DNA of 64,000 nucleotides from Pollutimonas thiosulfatoxidans (GTDB taxonomy: Bacteria; Pseudomonadota; Gammaproteobacteria; Burkholderiales; Burkholderiaceae_B): the NCBI RefSeq assembly GCF_004022565.1, contig NZ_CP022987.1, positions 248,001 through 312,000 on the forward strand. Direction: 5' to 3'. Position 1 is the stretch's first letter. Every line of letters starts with the position of its first letter. The notes under the pieces were generated by a model. That model searched no databases. It was not told where the DNA came from and worked only from the letters and a program-made list of their open reading frames with translations. Made by a program: the position numbers and the translations under genes. Positions 1-8,299 of this stretch are shown here, piece by piece.

Positions 1-197
1 CCCGCCTGGGCTACGCTCCCATCCTGGTCACTGACTGTATCGGCTCGCGCCGCGAAGCCGACCGTGCGGCGGCCTGCAAACGCTGGGAACACTATGGTCT
101 TGAGCAGATCACCGCCGAAATGGCCATGTTCGAATGGCTGGAAACCCCAGCGCATCCACACTTCAAAGAGGTGCTTGCGCTGGTCAAGGCCGAGTGA
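1..197 (+). CDS. Isochorismatase-family hydrolase (C-terminal fragment)
   Basis: Only the last 64 codons are in the window, read from base 3 to the TGA at 195-197. The fragment begins RLGYAPILVTDCIGSR and continues through a TAEMAMFEWLETPAHP-like segment to the end. This pattern (an exposed beta strand ending in VTD, an SR pair, then EM.(L/M)FEWL...HP.FKE) is that of the C-terminal half of cysteine hydrolases of the isochorismatase/nicotinamidase superfamily, YcaC-like branch. The catalytic Asp-Lys-Cys residues lie upstream of the window, so substrate and activity cannot be judged. Family assignment is by memory of the pattern. Confidence 0.65.
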   Translation, partial: RLGYAPILVTDCIGSRREADRAAACKRWEHYGLEQITAEMAMFEWLETPAHPHFKEVLALVKAE

Positions 198-252
198 AAT
201 CGAGGGCCGGATACAACTGTTTCCCGACTTCACACTCGGGGCTTTGTAAAAC

Positions 253-282
253 TTGCCACTTTTAAATTGAATCGGGTACTGT
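253..282 (+). promoter_or_regulatory. Possible promoter for the glycine-zipper lipoprotein
   Basis: TTGCCA at 253-258 and TACTGT at 277-282 are separated by 18 bases, in the gap between the upstream hydrolase and the lipoprotein gene starting at 319. The -10 matches the consensus at only four of six positions, so this is a modest call. Confidence 0.3.
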
Positions 283-318
283 GGGTCGTTGCTCGCATTC
301 TTGGAGATCAAATTGAAA

Positions 319-540
319 ATGACAACAGTCGGTAAATTCAGCGCTATCGGTATTCTTGCTCTCGCCATGGCGGGCTGCTCGTCCTGGGACACCATGAGCA
401 GTCGTCAGAAGGGCGCAGTAACAGGCGCCGGCATAGGCGGCGTGGCGGGTGCAGTCATCACGGGTGGCGGCGTCCTGGGTACAGTGGGCGGTGCAGCCAT
501 CGGCGGCGTCATCGGCGACCAGGTCGGCAAAAACCGTTAG
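319..540 (+). CDS. Small glycine-zipper lipoprotein
   Basis: A 73-residue protein. Residues 1-18 form a lipoprotein signal peptide ending in the lipobox LAMAGC, so the mature protein should be lipidated at Cys19 and anchored in the outer (or inner) membrane. The rest is almost entirely small residues with GxxxG-type repeats (GAGIGGVAGAVITGGG, then GGAAIGGVIGDQVGKNR), the signature of the glycine-zipper 2TM / OsmB-like family, which insert hairpins in membranes. An in-frame upstream start at 289 would add ten residues, but the ATG at 319 puts the signal peptide in its normal place. Such proteins are usually envelope-stress associated; the exact role is unknown. Confidence 0.8.
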   Translation: MTTVGKFSAIGILALAMAGCSSWDTMSSRQKGAVTGAGIGGVAGAVITGGGVLGTVGGAAIGGVIGDQVGKNR

Positions 541-570
541 GCCTCCGGCCTGCGGGCCGTTGCAGAACAA

Positions 571-609
571 CAAAGCCCCCGGAAAACGGACTGTTTTCCG
601 GGGGCTTTG
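571..609. terminator. Bidirectional intrinsic terminator
   Basis: A perfect 17-bp inverted repeat (571-587 pairing with 593-609) around the 5-base loop GGACT. The arms end in CAAAG/CTTTG and are flanked by T-rich bases on both strands. It lies between the converging lipoprotein gene and minE and probably stops both transcripts. Confidence 0.85.
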
Positions 610-620
610 TTGTATTGGGC

Positions 621-881
621 CTAGCGGCCCTCGGGCTGTGGCATCTCGATCTTGACCTCGAGGATCTCTAGCGAGTCCTGGCGATCCAGGTTGACCTTGA
701 TGTCGTCGGGATTGATCTTCACGTAGCGCGAGATGACCTCGACGAGCTCTTTTTGCAGACGGGGCAGATAGTCGGGCGTAACGCCGTCGCCCCGTTCATT
801 GATCAGGATCAGTTGAAGACGGTCCCGCGCCACGCTGGCGGAGGTTTTCTTCTGACCCCGGAGGAAAGACAGGAAAGACAT
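621..881 (-). CDS. minE: Cell division topological specificity factor MinE
   Basis: An 86-residue protein of normal MinE length. It starts MSFLSFLRGQKKTSASVA, the N-terminal amphipathic membrane-targeting segment, followed by the MinD-binding region (ARDRLQLILINER) and the C-terminal dimerisation domain (DIKVNLDRQDSLEILEVKIE). MinE releases MinD ATPase from the membrane and drives the pole-to-pole oscillation that restricts MinC to cell poles. The start at 881 is chosen over a longer reading because it begins the conserved N-terminus. It lies one base after the minD stop, so the two are co-transcribed and probably translationally coupled. Confidence 0.96.
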   Translation of the reverse strand: MSFLSFLRGQKKTSASVARDRLQLILINERGDGVTPDYLPRLQKELVEVISRYVKINPDDIKVNLDRQDSLEILEVKIEMPQPEGR

Positions 882-882
882 A

Positions 883-1698
883 TTATTTTCCTCCGAACAG
901 GCGCTTGAATATGCCTGGTTTCTCGTAGTCGACGAAACGCAGCGGCTTTTCCTCGCCCAGATAGCGCGCAACGATGTCCTGGTAGGCGGTGGCTACATCG
1001 CTATCGCGCAGATGTATGGCCGGTATGCCCTGATTGGATGCCTGCAGCACGGATTCCGATTCAGGCACCACGCCCAGCAGCTTGATGCGCAGGATGTCCT
1101 CGATGTCCTTGAGCGACAGCATTTCGCCCTCGGCAACGCGCTTGGGGTTGTAGCGCGTAAGCAGCAGATATTCCTTGATGGGGTCCTCGCCCTTTTCGGC
1201 GCGCCGCGACTTGGCGGAAAGAATACCCAGGATGCGATCCGAATCGCGCACCGACGACACCTCTGGATTGGTCACAACCAAGGCGTCGTCGGCAAAGTAC
1301 GAAGCCATCAGTGCGCCGGTTTCGATACCTGCGGGCGAGTCGCAGACAATGTATTCGAAGCCCATGTCGCCCAGATCTTTCAGCGCTTTTTCCACCCCTT
1401 CCCGGGTCAGCGCATCTTTGTCGCGTGTCTGGGAAGCCGGCAGGATGAACAGGTTTTCCAGTTGCTTGTCCCGTATCAGCGCCTGGTTCAGGGTGGCTTC
1501 GCCCTGGATCACGTTGACAAAATCGTATACCACGCGGCGTTCGCAGCCCATGATGAGGTCCAGGTTGCGCAAGCCGACGTCGAAGTCGATGACCACGGTC
1601 TTGTGGCCTCGCATTGCCAGTCCGGAGGAGAAGCTTGCACTGGTGGTCGTTTTGCCCACCCCGCCTTTGCCGGAAGTCACCACAACAATTCGCGCCAT
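883..1698 (-). CDS. minD: Septum site-determining ATPase MinD
   Basis: A 271-residue ParA/MinD-type ATPase. The deviant Walker A motif SGKGGVGKTTTSA is at residues 9-21; the switch and Walker B region includes VIDFDVGLRNLDLI. The C-terminal tail KPGIFKRLFGG is the amphipathic membrane-targeting helix. ATP-bound MinD binds the inner membrane, recruits MinC to block FtsZ away from midcell, and is released by MinE. It is followed immediately by minE and preceded, after a 116-base gap, by minC. An AAGGAA ribosome-binding site lies before the ATG at 1698. Confidence 0.97.
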   Translation of the reverse strand: MARIVVVTSGKGGVGKTTTSASFSSGLAMRGHKTVVIDFDVGLRNLDLIMGCERRVVYDFVNVIQGEATLNQALIRDKQLENLFILPASQTRDKDALTREGVEKALKDLGDMGFEYIVCDSPAGIETGALMASYFADDALVVTNPEVSSVRDSDRILGILSAKSRRAEKGEDPIKEYLLLTRYNPKRVAEGEMLSLKDIEDILRIKLLGVVPESESVLQASNQGIPAIHLRDSDVATAYQDIVARYLGEEKPLRFVDYEKPGIFKRLFGGK

Positions 1699-1814
1699 GA
1701 CGTCAGAATTCCTTATAGGTTTTGTAAATCACGTAATCGTAAAGCATAACCACCGGAACATCGCCCAAAGTGGCGGGTTTCGATGCATTGCTTCGCAACA
1801 AAAGATATCGGCGG

Positions 1815-2615
1815 CTAGTTGCCCAGCGCCGTAATGCGCAGCACATCGCCATCCAGTTGCACGATGGTAGGCTTATTGTGCAGTTTATCGTCCAGCTGCG
1901 TTTCTATGACACGATACACGCCCGCGATGGCGAGCAGCTCGGGGTCGAGTTGCGTCGTAAAGATACGCGCGCTGGTGTCGCCGCGCGCGCCGGCCATGGC
2001 CTTGCCGCGCAGTGGCCCGTACACATGGATATTGCCGTCGGCGATCACCTCGGCACCCTGGCTCACGACGCCGATGACGATCAAGTCGGTGTTGCGGGCG
2101 TAGATGCGTTGCCCGGATCGCAAGGGCCGGTTAATGACCATGGCAGCAGGGGCCAGTTCGGGCAGGGCGGCTGCAGGGGCGGGTGCTTCCGCGGGTTCCG
2201 GGATTGCCCGGGAGCCTTCGCCCGGGGCGGGCGGTGCGACCACGGGGACATCTTTGTCCGGAGCCGGCGTGCTGACTGGCCGCTGCACGGGGTTGGCCAG
2301 GTCGACGGCTGCGAGCCCAGCCGCTTTTGCGGCCGACAGGTTTTCGCCCTCGGCGACTACACCCACAGGGTGTAGGCTGTGCGAACGCAGGGCGGCGATC
2401 AGCGCTGCCCAATCGGTGGCTTGTTCCAGTTGGCTGGCATCCACGACCACGGGCTCGTCCTCGAAGAAAGAGCCCGCGTCCGTCATGCGACGCTCCAGCG
2501 CGGCCAGCAGTGCATCGGTATTGTGGTCTTGTAGCACCACGCGCAAGGCATACAGGGTGGCGCTTTTGAAATCGAGTGCCAGTTGACCTTTACGGGGGGA
2601 GGGGGTATCGCTCAC
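1815..2615 (-). CDS. minC: Septum site-determining protein MinC
   Basis: A 266-residue FtsZ-polymerisation inhibitor. The N-terminal domain (about residues 1-105) binds and severs FtsZ. A Pro/Ala/Glu-rich linker (about 110-155) is longer than in E. coli MinC. The C-terminal right-handed beta-helix (from about 160) has the expected VINRPLRSGQRIYARNTDLI and GNIHVYGPLRGKAMAGARG segments that bind MinD. Translation starts at a GTG (2613-2615), 12 bases after the glnS stop, so it may be transcribed from upstream of glnS. The gap to minD contains no recognisable terminator. Confidence 0.95.
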   Translation of the reverse strand: MSDTPSPRKGQLALDFKSATLYALRVVLQDHNTDALLAALERRMTDAGSFFEDEPVVVDASQLEQATDWAALIAALRSHSLHPVGVVAEGENLSAAKAAGLAAVDLANPVQRPVSTPAPDKDVPVVAPPAPGEGSRAIPEPAEAPAPAAALPELAPAAMVINRPLRSGQRIYARNTDLIVIGVVSQGAEVIADGNIHVYGPLRGKAMAGARGDTSARIFTTQLDPELLAIAGVYRVIETQLDDKLHNKPTIVQLDGDVLRITALGN

Positions 2616-2627
2616 GTATGTATCGCC

Positions 2628-4394
2628 TTACTGCTTCTGTGCCCAGGTGTCGCGCAGGGTCGCGGCACGGTTGATGATGGGACGGTCTATGGTGGATGTT
2701 TCGCGGTCGGCCACAAAATAGCCCAGGCGCTCGAACTGCCAGCGTGTATCGGGGGCTGCCGTGGCGCCCGGCTCGAGCCAGGCCTGGACCACGCGGCACG
2801 ATTCGGGATTGATGGCTTCCAGGAAGTTCTTGTCTCCGGCGTCGGGGTGCGCTTCGGTGAACAAGCGGTCATAAAGCCGTACTTCCGCAGAGATGGCATG
2901 CGCAGCGCTGACCCACGTAATATTGCCCTTGACCTTGACGGCGTCCGCGCCCGGCGTGCCGCTTTTGGTGTCCGGCAGGTATTCGGCCTGCACTTCGACG
3001 ATGTTGCCGTCGGCGTCTTTGACGCAGCCCGTGCACTTGATGATGTAGCCGTACTTCAGGCGCACCGTGTTGCCCGGGAACAAGCGAAAGTACTTCTTGG
3101 GCGGATCTTCGCGGAAATCGTCGCGCTCTATCCATAACTCGCGCGAGAACGGAAAGTGGCGTGTCCCGGCGGCGGGATCATGCGGGTTGCGAGGGGCCTC
3201 GCAGGGCTCGCTCTGCCCCTCCGGATAATTGGTTATTGTTAGCCGCAGTGGGTCTAACACTGCAACCAGGCGATCGGCAATGGGGTCCAGGTCGTCGCGC
3301 AGGGCTTGCTCCAGCACGCTGTAGTCGATGCGGGAATCCGCCTTCGATACGCCCAGGCGTTCGCAAAACAGCCGTATGGACGCAGGCGTGTAGCCTCGTC
3401 GGCGCAGACCGGCCAGGGTGGGCAGCCTGGGGTCGTCCCACCCATCCACGTGGCCTTCGCGTACCAGTTCCAGCAGCTTGCGCTTGCTCGTGACGACATA
3501 GCTGAGGTTCAGTCGAGCGAACTCATACTGATGCGGCAGCGGTCGTGCCAACTGGCCCAGGTCGGCAAGGTGGTTCAGTATCCAGTCGTAGAAAGGACGC
3601 TGATCTTCGAATTCAAGCGTACAGATGCTGTGTGTGATGCCTTCCAGGGCGTCTTCCACCGGATGGGCCCACGAATACATGGGGTAAATGCACCACTTCG
3701 TGCCCGTACGATGGTGCGCTACGTGGCGGATACGATAAAGAACCGGGTCGCGAAGGTTGATATTGGGCGAGCCCATATCGATTTTCGCGCGCAGCGCCAT
3801 GCTGCCGTCCGGATGTTTGCCGTCACGCATTTCCTCAAGCAAGGTCGACGATTCTGCGACGGGGCGGTTGCGCCAGGGCGAATCCGTGCCTTTCTCGGTC
3901 AGGGTGCCCCGCGTTGCCCGCATTTCATCGGCACTTTGCTCGTCTACATAAGCCAGTCCGGCTTGTATCAGTGCTTGGGCGAACTGATACATGTAGTCGA
4001 AGTAATCGCTGGCGAAATACTCGTTATGCTCGTCGCCGTAGTTCCAGTCGAAGCCCAGCCAACTGACCATGTCGATGATGGCGTGTACGTATTCGTCTTC
4101 TTCCTTTTCAGGATTGGTATCGTCAAAGCGCAAATGGCAGGCGCCCTGGTAGTCGCGCGCCAGCCCGAAATTCAGGCAAATGCTCTTGGCGTGGCCGATA
4201 TGCAGGTAGCCGTTGGGTTCGGGCGGGAAGCGCGTGCGTACGCGTGCCGGATCGACGCTGCCTTGCTGTTGCACAGAGGCGGGCCCCGGCTTGCCTGCCC
4301 ACAGCTTGCCGTCGTATCGGCCGGCGGCGAGGTCATTTTCGATGATGGTGCGCAGAAAATTGGAAGCAGGCGCGACGGGGGGCACAGAAGTCAT
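2628..4394 (-). CDS. glnS: Glutaminyl-tRNA synthetase
   Basis: A 588-residue class I aminoacyl-tRNA synthetase that charges tRNA-Gln directly with glutamine. The HIGH-type signature is in PEPNGYLHIGHAKS (about residues 58-71) and the KMSKS-type loop reads VTSKRKLLELV. The C-terminal half forms the two anticodon-binding beta barrels (for example WIERDDFREDPPKKYFRLFP and VQAEYLPDT). It is slightly longer than the E. coli enzyme (about 554). A standalone GlnRS fits Beta/Gammaproteobacteria and means the cell need not rely on the transamidation route. minC follows after 12 bases. Confidence 0.96.
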   Translation of the reverse strand: MTSVPPVAPASNFLRTIIENDLAAGRYDGKLWAGKPGPASVQQQGSVDPARVRTRFPPEPNGYLHIGHAKSICLNFGLARDYQGACHLRFDDTNPEKEEDEYVHAIIDMVSWLGFDWNYGDEHNEYFASDYFDYMYQFAQALIQAGLAYVDEQSADEMRATRGTLTEKGTDSPWRNRPVAESSTLLEEMRDGKHPDGSMALRAKIDMGSPNINLRDPVLYRIRHVAHHRTGTKWCIYPMYSWAHPVEDALEGITHSICTLEFEDQRPFYDWILNHLADLGQLARPLPHQYEFARLNLSYVVTSKRKLLELVREGHVDGWDDPRLPTLAGLRRRGYTPASIRLFCERLGVSKADSRIDYSVLEQALRDDLDPIADRLVAVLDPLRLTITNYPEGQSEPCEAPRNPHDPAAGTRHFPFSRELWIERDDFREDPPKKYFRLFPGNTVRLKYGYIIKCTGCVKDADGNIVEVQAEYLPDTKSGTPGADAVKVKGNITWVSAAHAISAEVRLYDRLFTEAHPDAGDKNFLEAINPESCRVVQAWLEPGATAAPDTRWQFERLGYFVADRETSTIDRPIINRAATLRDTWAQKQ

Positions 4395-4468
4395 ACGGGA
4401 TAAGCACAGGAAAAATCAAGGGAAGTAAGCATTTTGCCACGTTCGGCGTGGTTTGCTTGCCTATCGGG

Positions 4469-4496
4469 TTTACAAACCGCAATCAGGCTCTAAACT
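4469..4496 (+). promoter_or_regulatory. Candidate sigma-70 promoter for the bd-oxidase-like genes
   Basis: TTTACA at 4469-4474 and TAAACT at 4491-4496 are spaced by 16 bases between the divergent glnS and cydA-like genes. The expected transcription start falls only a few bases before the ATG at 4507, so the message may be nearly leaderless if this promoter is used. Confidence 0.4.
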
Positions 4497-4506
4497 AGCG
4501 CACATT

Positions 4507-5847
4507 ATGACGCACTCGACATTATGGTTGGCGCAGATCCAGTTCTTCTCCAGCCTGGGCTTCATGCTGCTGTTTCTTGTCGTGGAACTGGGCCTGGCAT
4601 GGGTCTTGTTGTACTTCAAGCTACGCGCGTTCGGCGCTGAACATGCCGCCTGGACGCAGGCCTATCGTTTTTGGGTCCGGGTCTTTGCGCTGGCATTCGT
4701 CCTGAGTTTTGCCGCAAGCATGCCGGTCTTGATCCAGTTGGGCACCTTGTGGCCGCACTTGATGGAGAAAATCGGCGATGTCGCCAGCCCCTTGCTGGCT
4801 GCCGGCATCCTCTCCGCCTTTATTTTTAAATCATGTTTTCTCGGTGCCATGCTGTTCGGTCAACGTCATGTGTCCGAAAGGGTGCATGCGATCCTGGTGT
4901 TCATGGTGGCGTTCGGCGTGACGGTATCGACCTTCTGGTTGCTGGTCCTGCTTGCCTGGATGCACACGCCTGTCGGAGCCTTGCTGGTGGACGGCAGCTA
5001 TCGGGTACTGGATTGGCTTGCCATCCTGTCCAGTCCCGCACTGCCCTGGTATGCAGGCCTGTTGGTATTCAGCAGTGCCGTAACTGTTGCTTTCCTGATG
5101 CTGGGCATCGTCGCGGCCCAGAGCCTGCGTCGGCCGGCGGACGACAGTGGCCGCCTGGTATTTCAGTCGGCCGCCTGGCTGGCGGCGGTCGGCGTTCTTA
5201 GTCTGGCTGGCGTGGCGGCCGGCAGCAATGCCATGACAGCCGCCCACCATCCGGCCAAGGCGGCGGCAACAGCCGCCTATTGGCGCAGTGGCGAGCCTCC
5301 TGCCATGGTGATTTTTGCCTGGCCCGACGAAGCGGCCGCCAAAAATCGCGCCGCATGGTCCTGGCAAGGCGCAGGGCGGGCCTGGCTCGCACGAGATGAA
5401 AGCGGCAAATTGCGCGGCCTGGATCAATTCTCCGGGATGGCGCCGCCGGTGGCGCTGACCTTCTGGTCTTTCCGCCTGGCGGTATTGATGGGCTTGGGCA
5501 TGGCCGTGGTGGCCGCCGTCACCTTATGGCGCGCTCGCCGCAAGCATTACGATCCCAGTGCCTTCTCGCGACGCTGGCTGCATGTGCTCGTTGCCTTGAC
5601 CTTTTCCGGCTGGCTGTTGTTGCTGCCCGGCATGGCCCACCTGCTGTTGGGCGCATTCCCATATGCCGTTACGGGGACTATCACCGTAAGCGAGGTGGCG
5701 GGCGAAACAACTTTCCATACCTTGCTCGGTGCCTATGCGGCCTACTTGCTGATTTACGGCGTCGTGATGGCGGGTTTCTTCCAGATGCTGCGGCACATAG
5801 GCCGCTATGGCGTCGTACCGGTTGCCAGGCGGCGGGGACGGGCATGA
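4507..5847 (+). CDS. Divergent cytochrome bd oxidase subunit I (CydA-like) lacking canonical heme ligands
   Basis: A 446-residue polytopic membrane protein that follows the CydA plan: an N-terminal LAQIQFFSSLGFMLLF segment, IQLGTLWPHLMEKIGD (compare the FQFGTNW..Y...VGD motif), FWLLVLLAWMHTPVG (compare W...NGWMQ.P), a periplasmic Q-loop region about 255-320, and a C-terminal SFRL helix. By eye against E. coli CydA the heme ligands are replaced: His19 by Met20, Glu99 by Ala99, Glu107 by Lys108, His186 by Leu185, Met393 by Ala325 and Glu445 by Leu. Arg391 is kept as Arg323. The GRQPW motif has become GAFPY. Known CydA reduces O2 with quinol; whether this one binds any heme is doubtful. Its stop overlaps the next start (ATGA). 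Start 4507 is preferred to an upstream in-frame codon at 4453. Confidence 0.8.
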   Translation: MTHSTLWLAQIQFFSSLGFMLLFLVVELGLAWVLLYFKLRAFGAEHAAWTQAYRFWVRVFALAFVLSFAASMPVLIQLGTLWPHLMEKIGDVASPLLAAGILSAFIFKSCFLGAMLFGQRHVSERVHAILVFMVAFGVTVSTFWLLVLLAWMHTPVGALLVDGSYRVLDWLAILSSPALPWYAGLLVFSSAVTVAFLMLGIVAAQSLRRPADDSGRLVFQSAAWLAAVGVLSLAGVAAGSNAMTAAHHPAKAAATAAYWRSGEPPAMVIFAWPDEAAAKNRAAWSWQGAGRAWLARDESGKLRGLDQFSGMAPPVALTFWSFRLAVLMGLGMAVVAAVTLWRARRKHYDPSAFSRRWLHVLVALTFSGWLLLLPGMAHLLLGAFPYAVTGTITVSEVAGETTFHTLLGAYAAYLLIYGVVMAGFFQMLRHIGRYGVVPVARRRGRA

Positions 5848-6911
5848 TCGCAGCACTGGCCGTCTCGCTGGGATTGTCCGCAAGTGATCCAGGTTTCTGG
5901 ATGCCTCTGGCATTCATGGCGCTGCTCTTTGCGATCATCGTAGCCGGTACCGTGCTGGACGGATTCGATGTGGGCGTGGGTTGTCTGGCGCTGTTCGCAC
6001 CGGCTGCGCTACGGCCCCGCATGCTGTCGCTGCTCAGTCCCTGGCGCGATGCCAACGAGTTCTGGCTTTTTCTCGGGCTGGGGCTGTTTGTCACGGCTTT
6101 TCCCAATGCATGGGGCAGCGTGCTGGGCCGTTTATACCTGCCCTTGACCATGCTGGCCTTGGGTGTGTTTCTTCGCTCGGTGTCCTTCGAAATGCGTCTG
6201 CGGGCTCCGCATGAATTGCAGGCGCGCTGGCTATTCGGTTTTGCTATCGGATCCGTGCTGACCGCGTTGTCCCATGGCGTCTTGCTGGCGCGGCTCGTGG
6301 TGTCGTACGAACCGGGCTTGCCCTATGTATGGTTCTCGGTTTTCGTCGGGCTCTGTGGGTTGGCTGCTTATTGCCTGCTGGGCGCCGCCTGGCTGATCAT
6401 GCGCGAGGCGGGCGAACTGCGCGCGCGCGCCGTCATGTGGGGGCGGCGGGCGGTACGCTGGTCGGCGGCAGGCGCCGTGGGCGTTTCTGTGGTGTTGGCC
6501 TTTGCCAATTCGGGCGTTTTCCTTAAATGGAGCGACGGCCCCCACTGGCCGGTAGTGGCGGGGTTGTGGATATTGCTGCTGCTTTGTTTCGTGTCCATCG
6601 AAATGTGCCTGCAGCGCATGATCAATCGTAGCTACCGAACCACGGCCTTGCCTTTCATGATGACTTTAATCGTCTTTTTGATTGTGCTTGGCGGCCTGGG
6701 CTACAGCTTTTTTCCCTTCCTTGTGCTGGACGACATCACCATCTGGGACGGTGCCGCCTCGGCGGATTCGCTGCGGCTGGTGCTGGCGGGTTCGATTGTG
6801 GCGCTGCCGGTGGCCCTGATCTTCAATATCTGGGTGTACTGGCGGATGTTCGGCTTGTCCAAGGCGCCCCAGCCGCCGGATTTCGATGGCACCGCCGTTG
6901 ATGCGTCTTAA
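5844..6911 (+). CDS. Cytochrome bd oxidase subunit II (CydB-like)
   Basis: A 355-residue protein with about eight membrane helices. The first helix ends in GTVLDGFDVGVGCL, the family motif, and is followed by WRDANEFWLFLGLGLF (compare W.GN.VWL...G..F) and AFPNAWG. The C-terminus has the expected FPFLVLDDITIWDGAAS and an RMFG end. CydB is the non-catalytic partner of CydA in the inner membrane. Its motifs are better kept than those of its partner, with which it overlaps by four bases (ATGA). It ends four bases inside the convergent sensor-kinase gene. No CydX-like small ORF is evident, and the CydDC assembly transporter is not in the window. Confidence 0.85.
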   Translation: MIAALAVSLGLSASDPGFWMPLAFMALLFAIIVAGTVLDGFDVGVGCLALFAPAALRPRMLSLLSPWRDANEFWLFLGLGLFVTAFPNAWGSVLGRLYLPLTMLALGVFLRSVSFEMRLRAPHELQARWLFGFAIGSVLTALSHGVLLARLVVSYEPGLPYVWFSVFVGLCGLAAYCLLGAAWLIMREAGELRARAVMWGRRAVRWSAAGAVGVSVVLAFANSGVFLKWSDGPHWPVVAGLWILLLLCFVSIEMCLQRMINRSYRTTALPFMMTLIVFLIVLGGLGYSFFPFLVLDDITIWDGAASADSLRLVLAGSIVALPVALIFNIWVYWRMFGLSKAPQPPDFDGTAVDAS

Positions 6912-8299
6912 GTCTGGGTAGGCAGGCGTATCTTTACGGCCAGGCCACCCCAAGGCGCCGCGTCCAGGGCAAGGTTGCCGTCGTGCGCCCGGACAATGGA
7001 ATCGGCAAGCGCCAGCCCCAGCCCTACGGAGCCCGTCAAGGTACGGGCGTCGTCCAGCCGCGAGAAAGGGCGCAGCGCTTCGTTACGCCGCTCTATGCTG
7101 ATGCCGGATCCATGGTCGGATACGGTGATCAGGGCGTCGGTGCCGTCCAGTTCCAGCCGCACTTCAACAGGCGGTTCTCCGTGGTTCAGGGCATTGGTGA
7201 TCAGGTTATCCAGCAGTCGGCCCAAGGCGCCCCGATCTGCGCTCAAATGTAGCGCAGTGGGCGTGCTGTAGACCAGGCTTACCGGGCTGCCTGCGGTTTC
7301 CCAGGCGGACACCTGCTCTTCCAGCCAGCCGTTAAGGACCAGCGGTGCGAACTGATATGAGCCCGGATCGGAGCCACGTACGAACCCAATGAACTGATTG
7401 ACCATGCGTTGCATGTCCTGCACGTCTTTGCGCATGCCTTCCTTGAAGCTTGCGTCGTCCATCATCTCGATGCGCAGCCACATGCGAGACAACGGGCCTT
7501 TCAGGTCGTGAGGCAGCCCGGCCAGCAGGGTGCGCTGGACGGCATTGGATTCGGCCAGCGTGTCGAGCATGGCATTGAAACGTTCGCCCAGTATGCGGGT
7601 CTCGGTGGGGCCGGCCGGTGTGACGCGTTGTGGCTGGCCGGCGGCAAGCTGGTCAGCCGCTTTGGCCAGGCGGGTAAGCGGTCGGGTGATGTGCCAGGAG
7701 AACGCTGCGGTCAGCAGCAGCACCAGGCCCATCCCGCCCAGCCACACCAGTACAACCGGCGTAGCAACGGGCGGGGCAATCTGGTCCAGCGGTATCACCA
7801 GCCATTCGCGCCCCGCGTTGCTGTCCTCGCTTTGTACGTCGGGCAACAGGGAAATATACAGCCGGGGCTCGGGCCCGCGCGACAAGGCGACGCGTGTACC
7901 GTCATCGAGCCGCCGGTTCAGCGCCTTGACGAAGCTGCGCAAGTCTTCGCGAATGTCGTTGGGTGGCGGCTCTCGATCCTGCTTGGCCTTGCGGGCTGAC
8001 TGTGAGCGCTCCATGCTGGTGTTGGACGGCAGGCTGCGCGACCACAAGCGCCATTCGTTCTGGGAGGCCTCGCGAAGAAAAGCGGGACGCTCGTCGGCGG
8101 GTATCTGTGCAAGAGAGGCGCGCAGGGTACGGATGGTGGTGGCGGTGAAGCCGACGGCCACCTCTTGGGTGTACTGGTTGCGGTAATAGGTAACGGTGGC
8201 AAAGGTGGCAGCCTGAACCAGCAGTATGGTGCCCAAGGTCAGTAGCAGCATGCGCGCCCGCAGTGAGCGGGGCAGCAGGGAACGCAGCATGGCGGTCAT
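6908..8299 (-). CDS. Sensor histidine kinase (EnvZ-type)
   Basis: A 463-residue inner-membrane kinase. Helix 1 spans about residues 17-37, a periplasmic sensor domain follows (about 40-178), then helix 2 (about 180-202) and a HAMP linker. The dimerisation/H-box is LAGLPHDLKGPLSRMWLR with phospho-acceptor His264; the usual Thr-Pro after HDL(R/K) is Gly-Pro here. The ATPase domain has the N box (LLDNLITNALNHGEPP), G1 (VSDHGSGI) and G2 (TGSVGLGLAL) motifs. The ATG at 8299 overlaps the response-regulator stop as ATGA, so the pair is translationally coupled. The signal is unknown; the neighbouring bd-oxidase-like operon is a possible but unproven target. Confidence 0.92.
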   Translation of the reverse strand: MTAMLRSLLPRSLRARMLLLTLGTILLVQAATFATVTYYRNQYTQEVAVGFTATTIRTLRASLAQIPADERPAFLREASQNEWRLWSRSLPSNTSMERSQSARKAKQDREPPPNDIREDLRSFVKALNRRLDDGTRVALSRGPEPRLYISLLPDVQSEDSNAGREWLVIPLDQIAPPVATPVVLVWLGGMGLVLLLTAAFSWHITRPLTRLAKAADQLAAGQPQRVTPAGPTETRILGERFNAMLDTLAESNAVQRTLLAGLPHDLKGPLSRMWLRIEMMDDASFKEGMRKDVQDMQRMVNQFIGFVRGSDPGSYQFAPLVLNGWLEEQVSAWETAGSPVSLVYSTPTALHLSADRGALGRLLDNLITNALNHGEPPVEVRLELDGTDALITVSDHGSGISIERRNEALRPFSRLDDARTLTGSVGLGLALADSIVRAHDGNLALDAAPWGGLAVKIRLPTQT

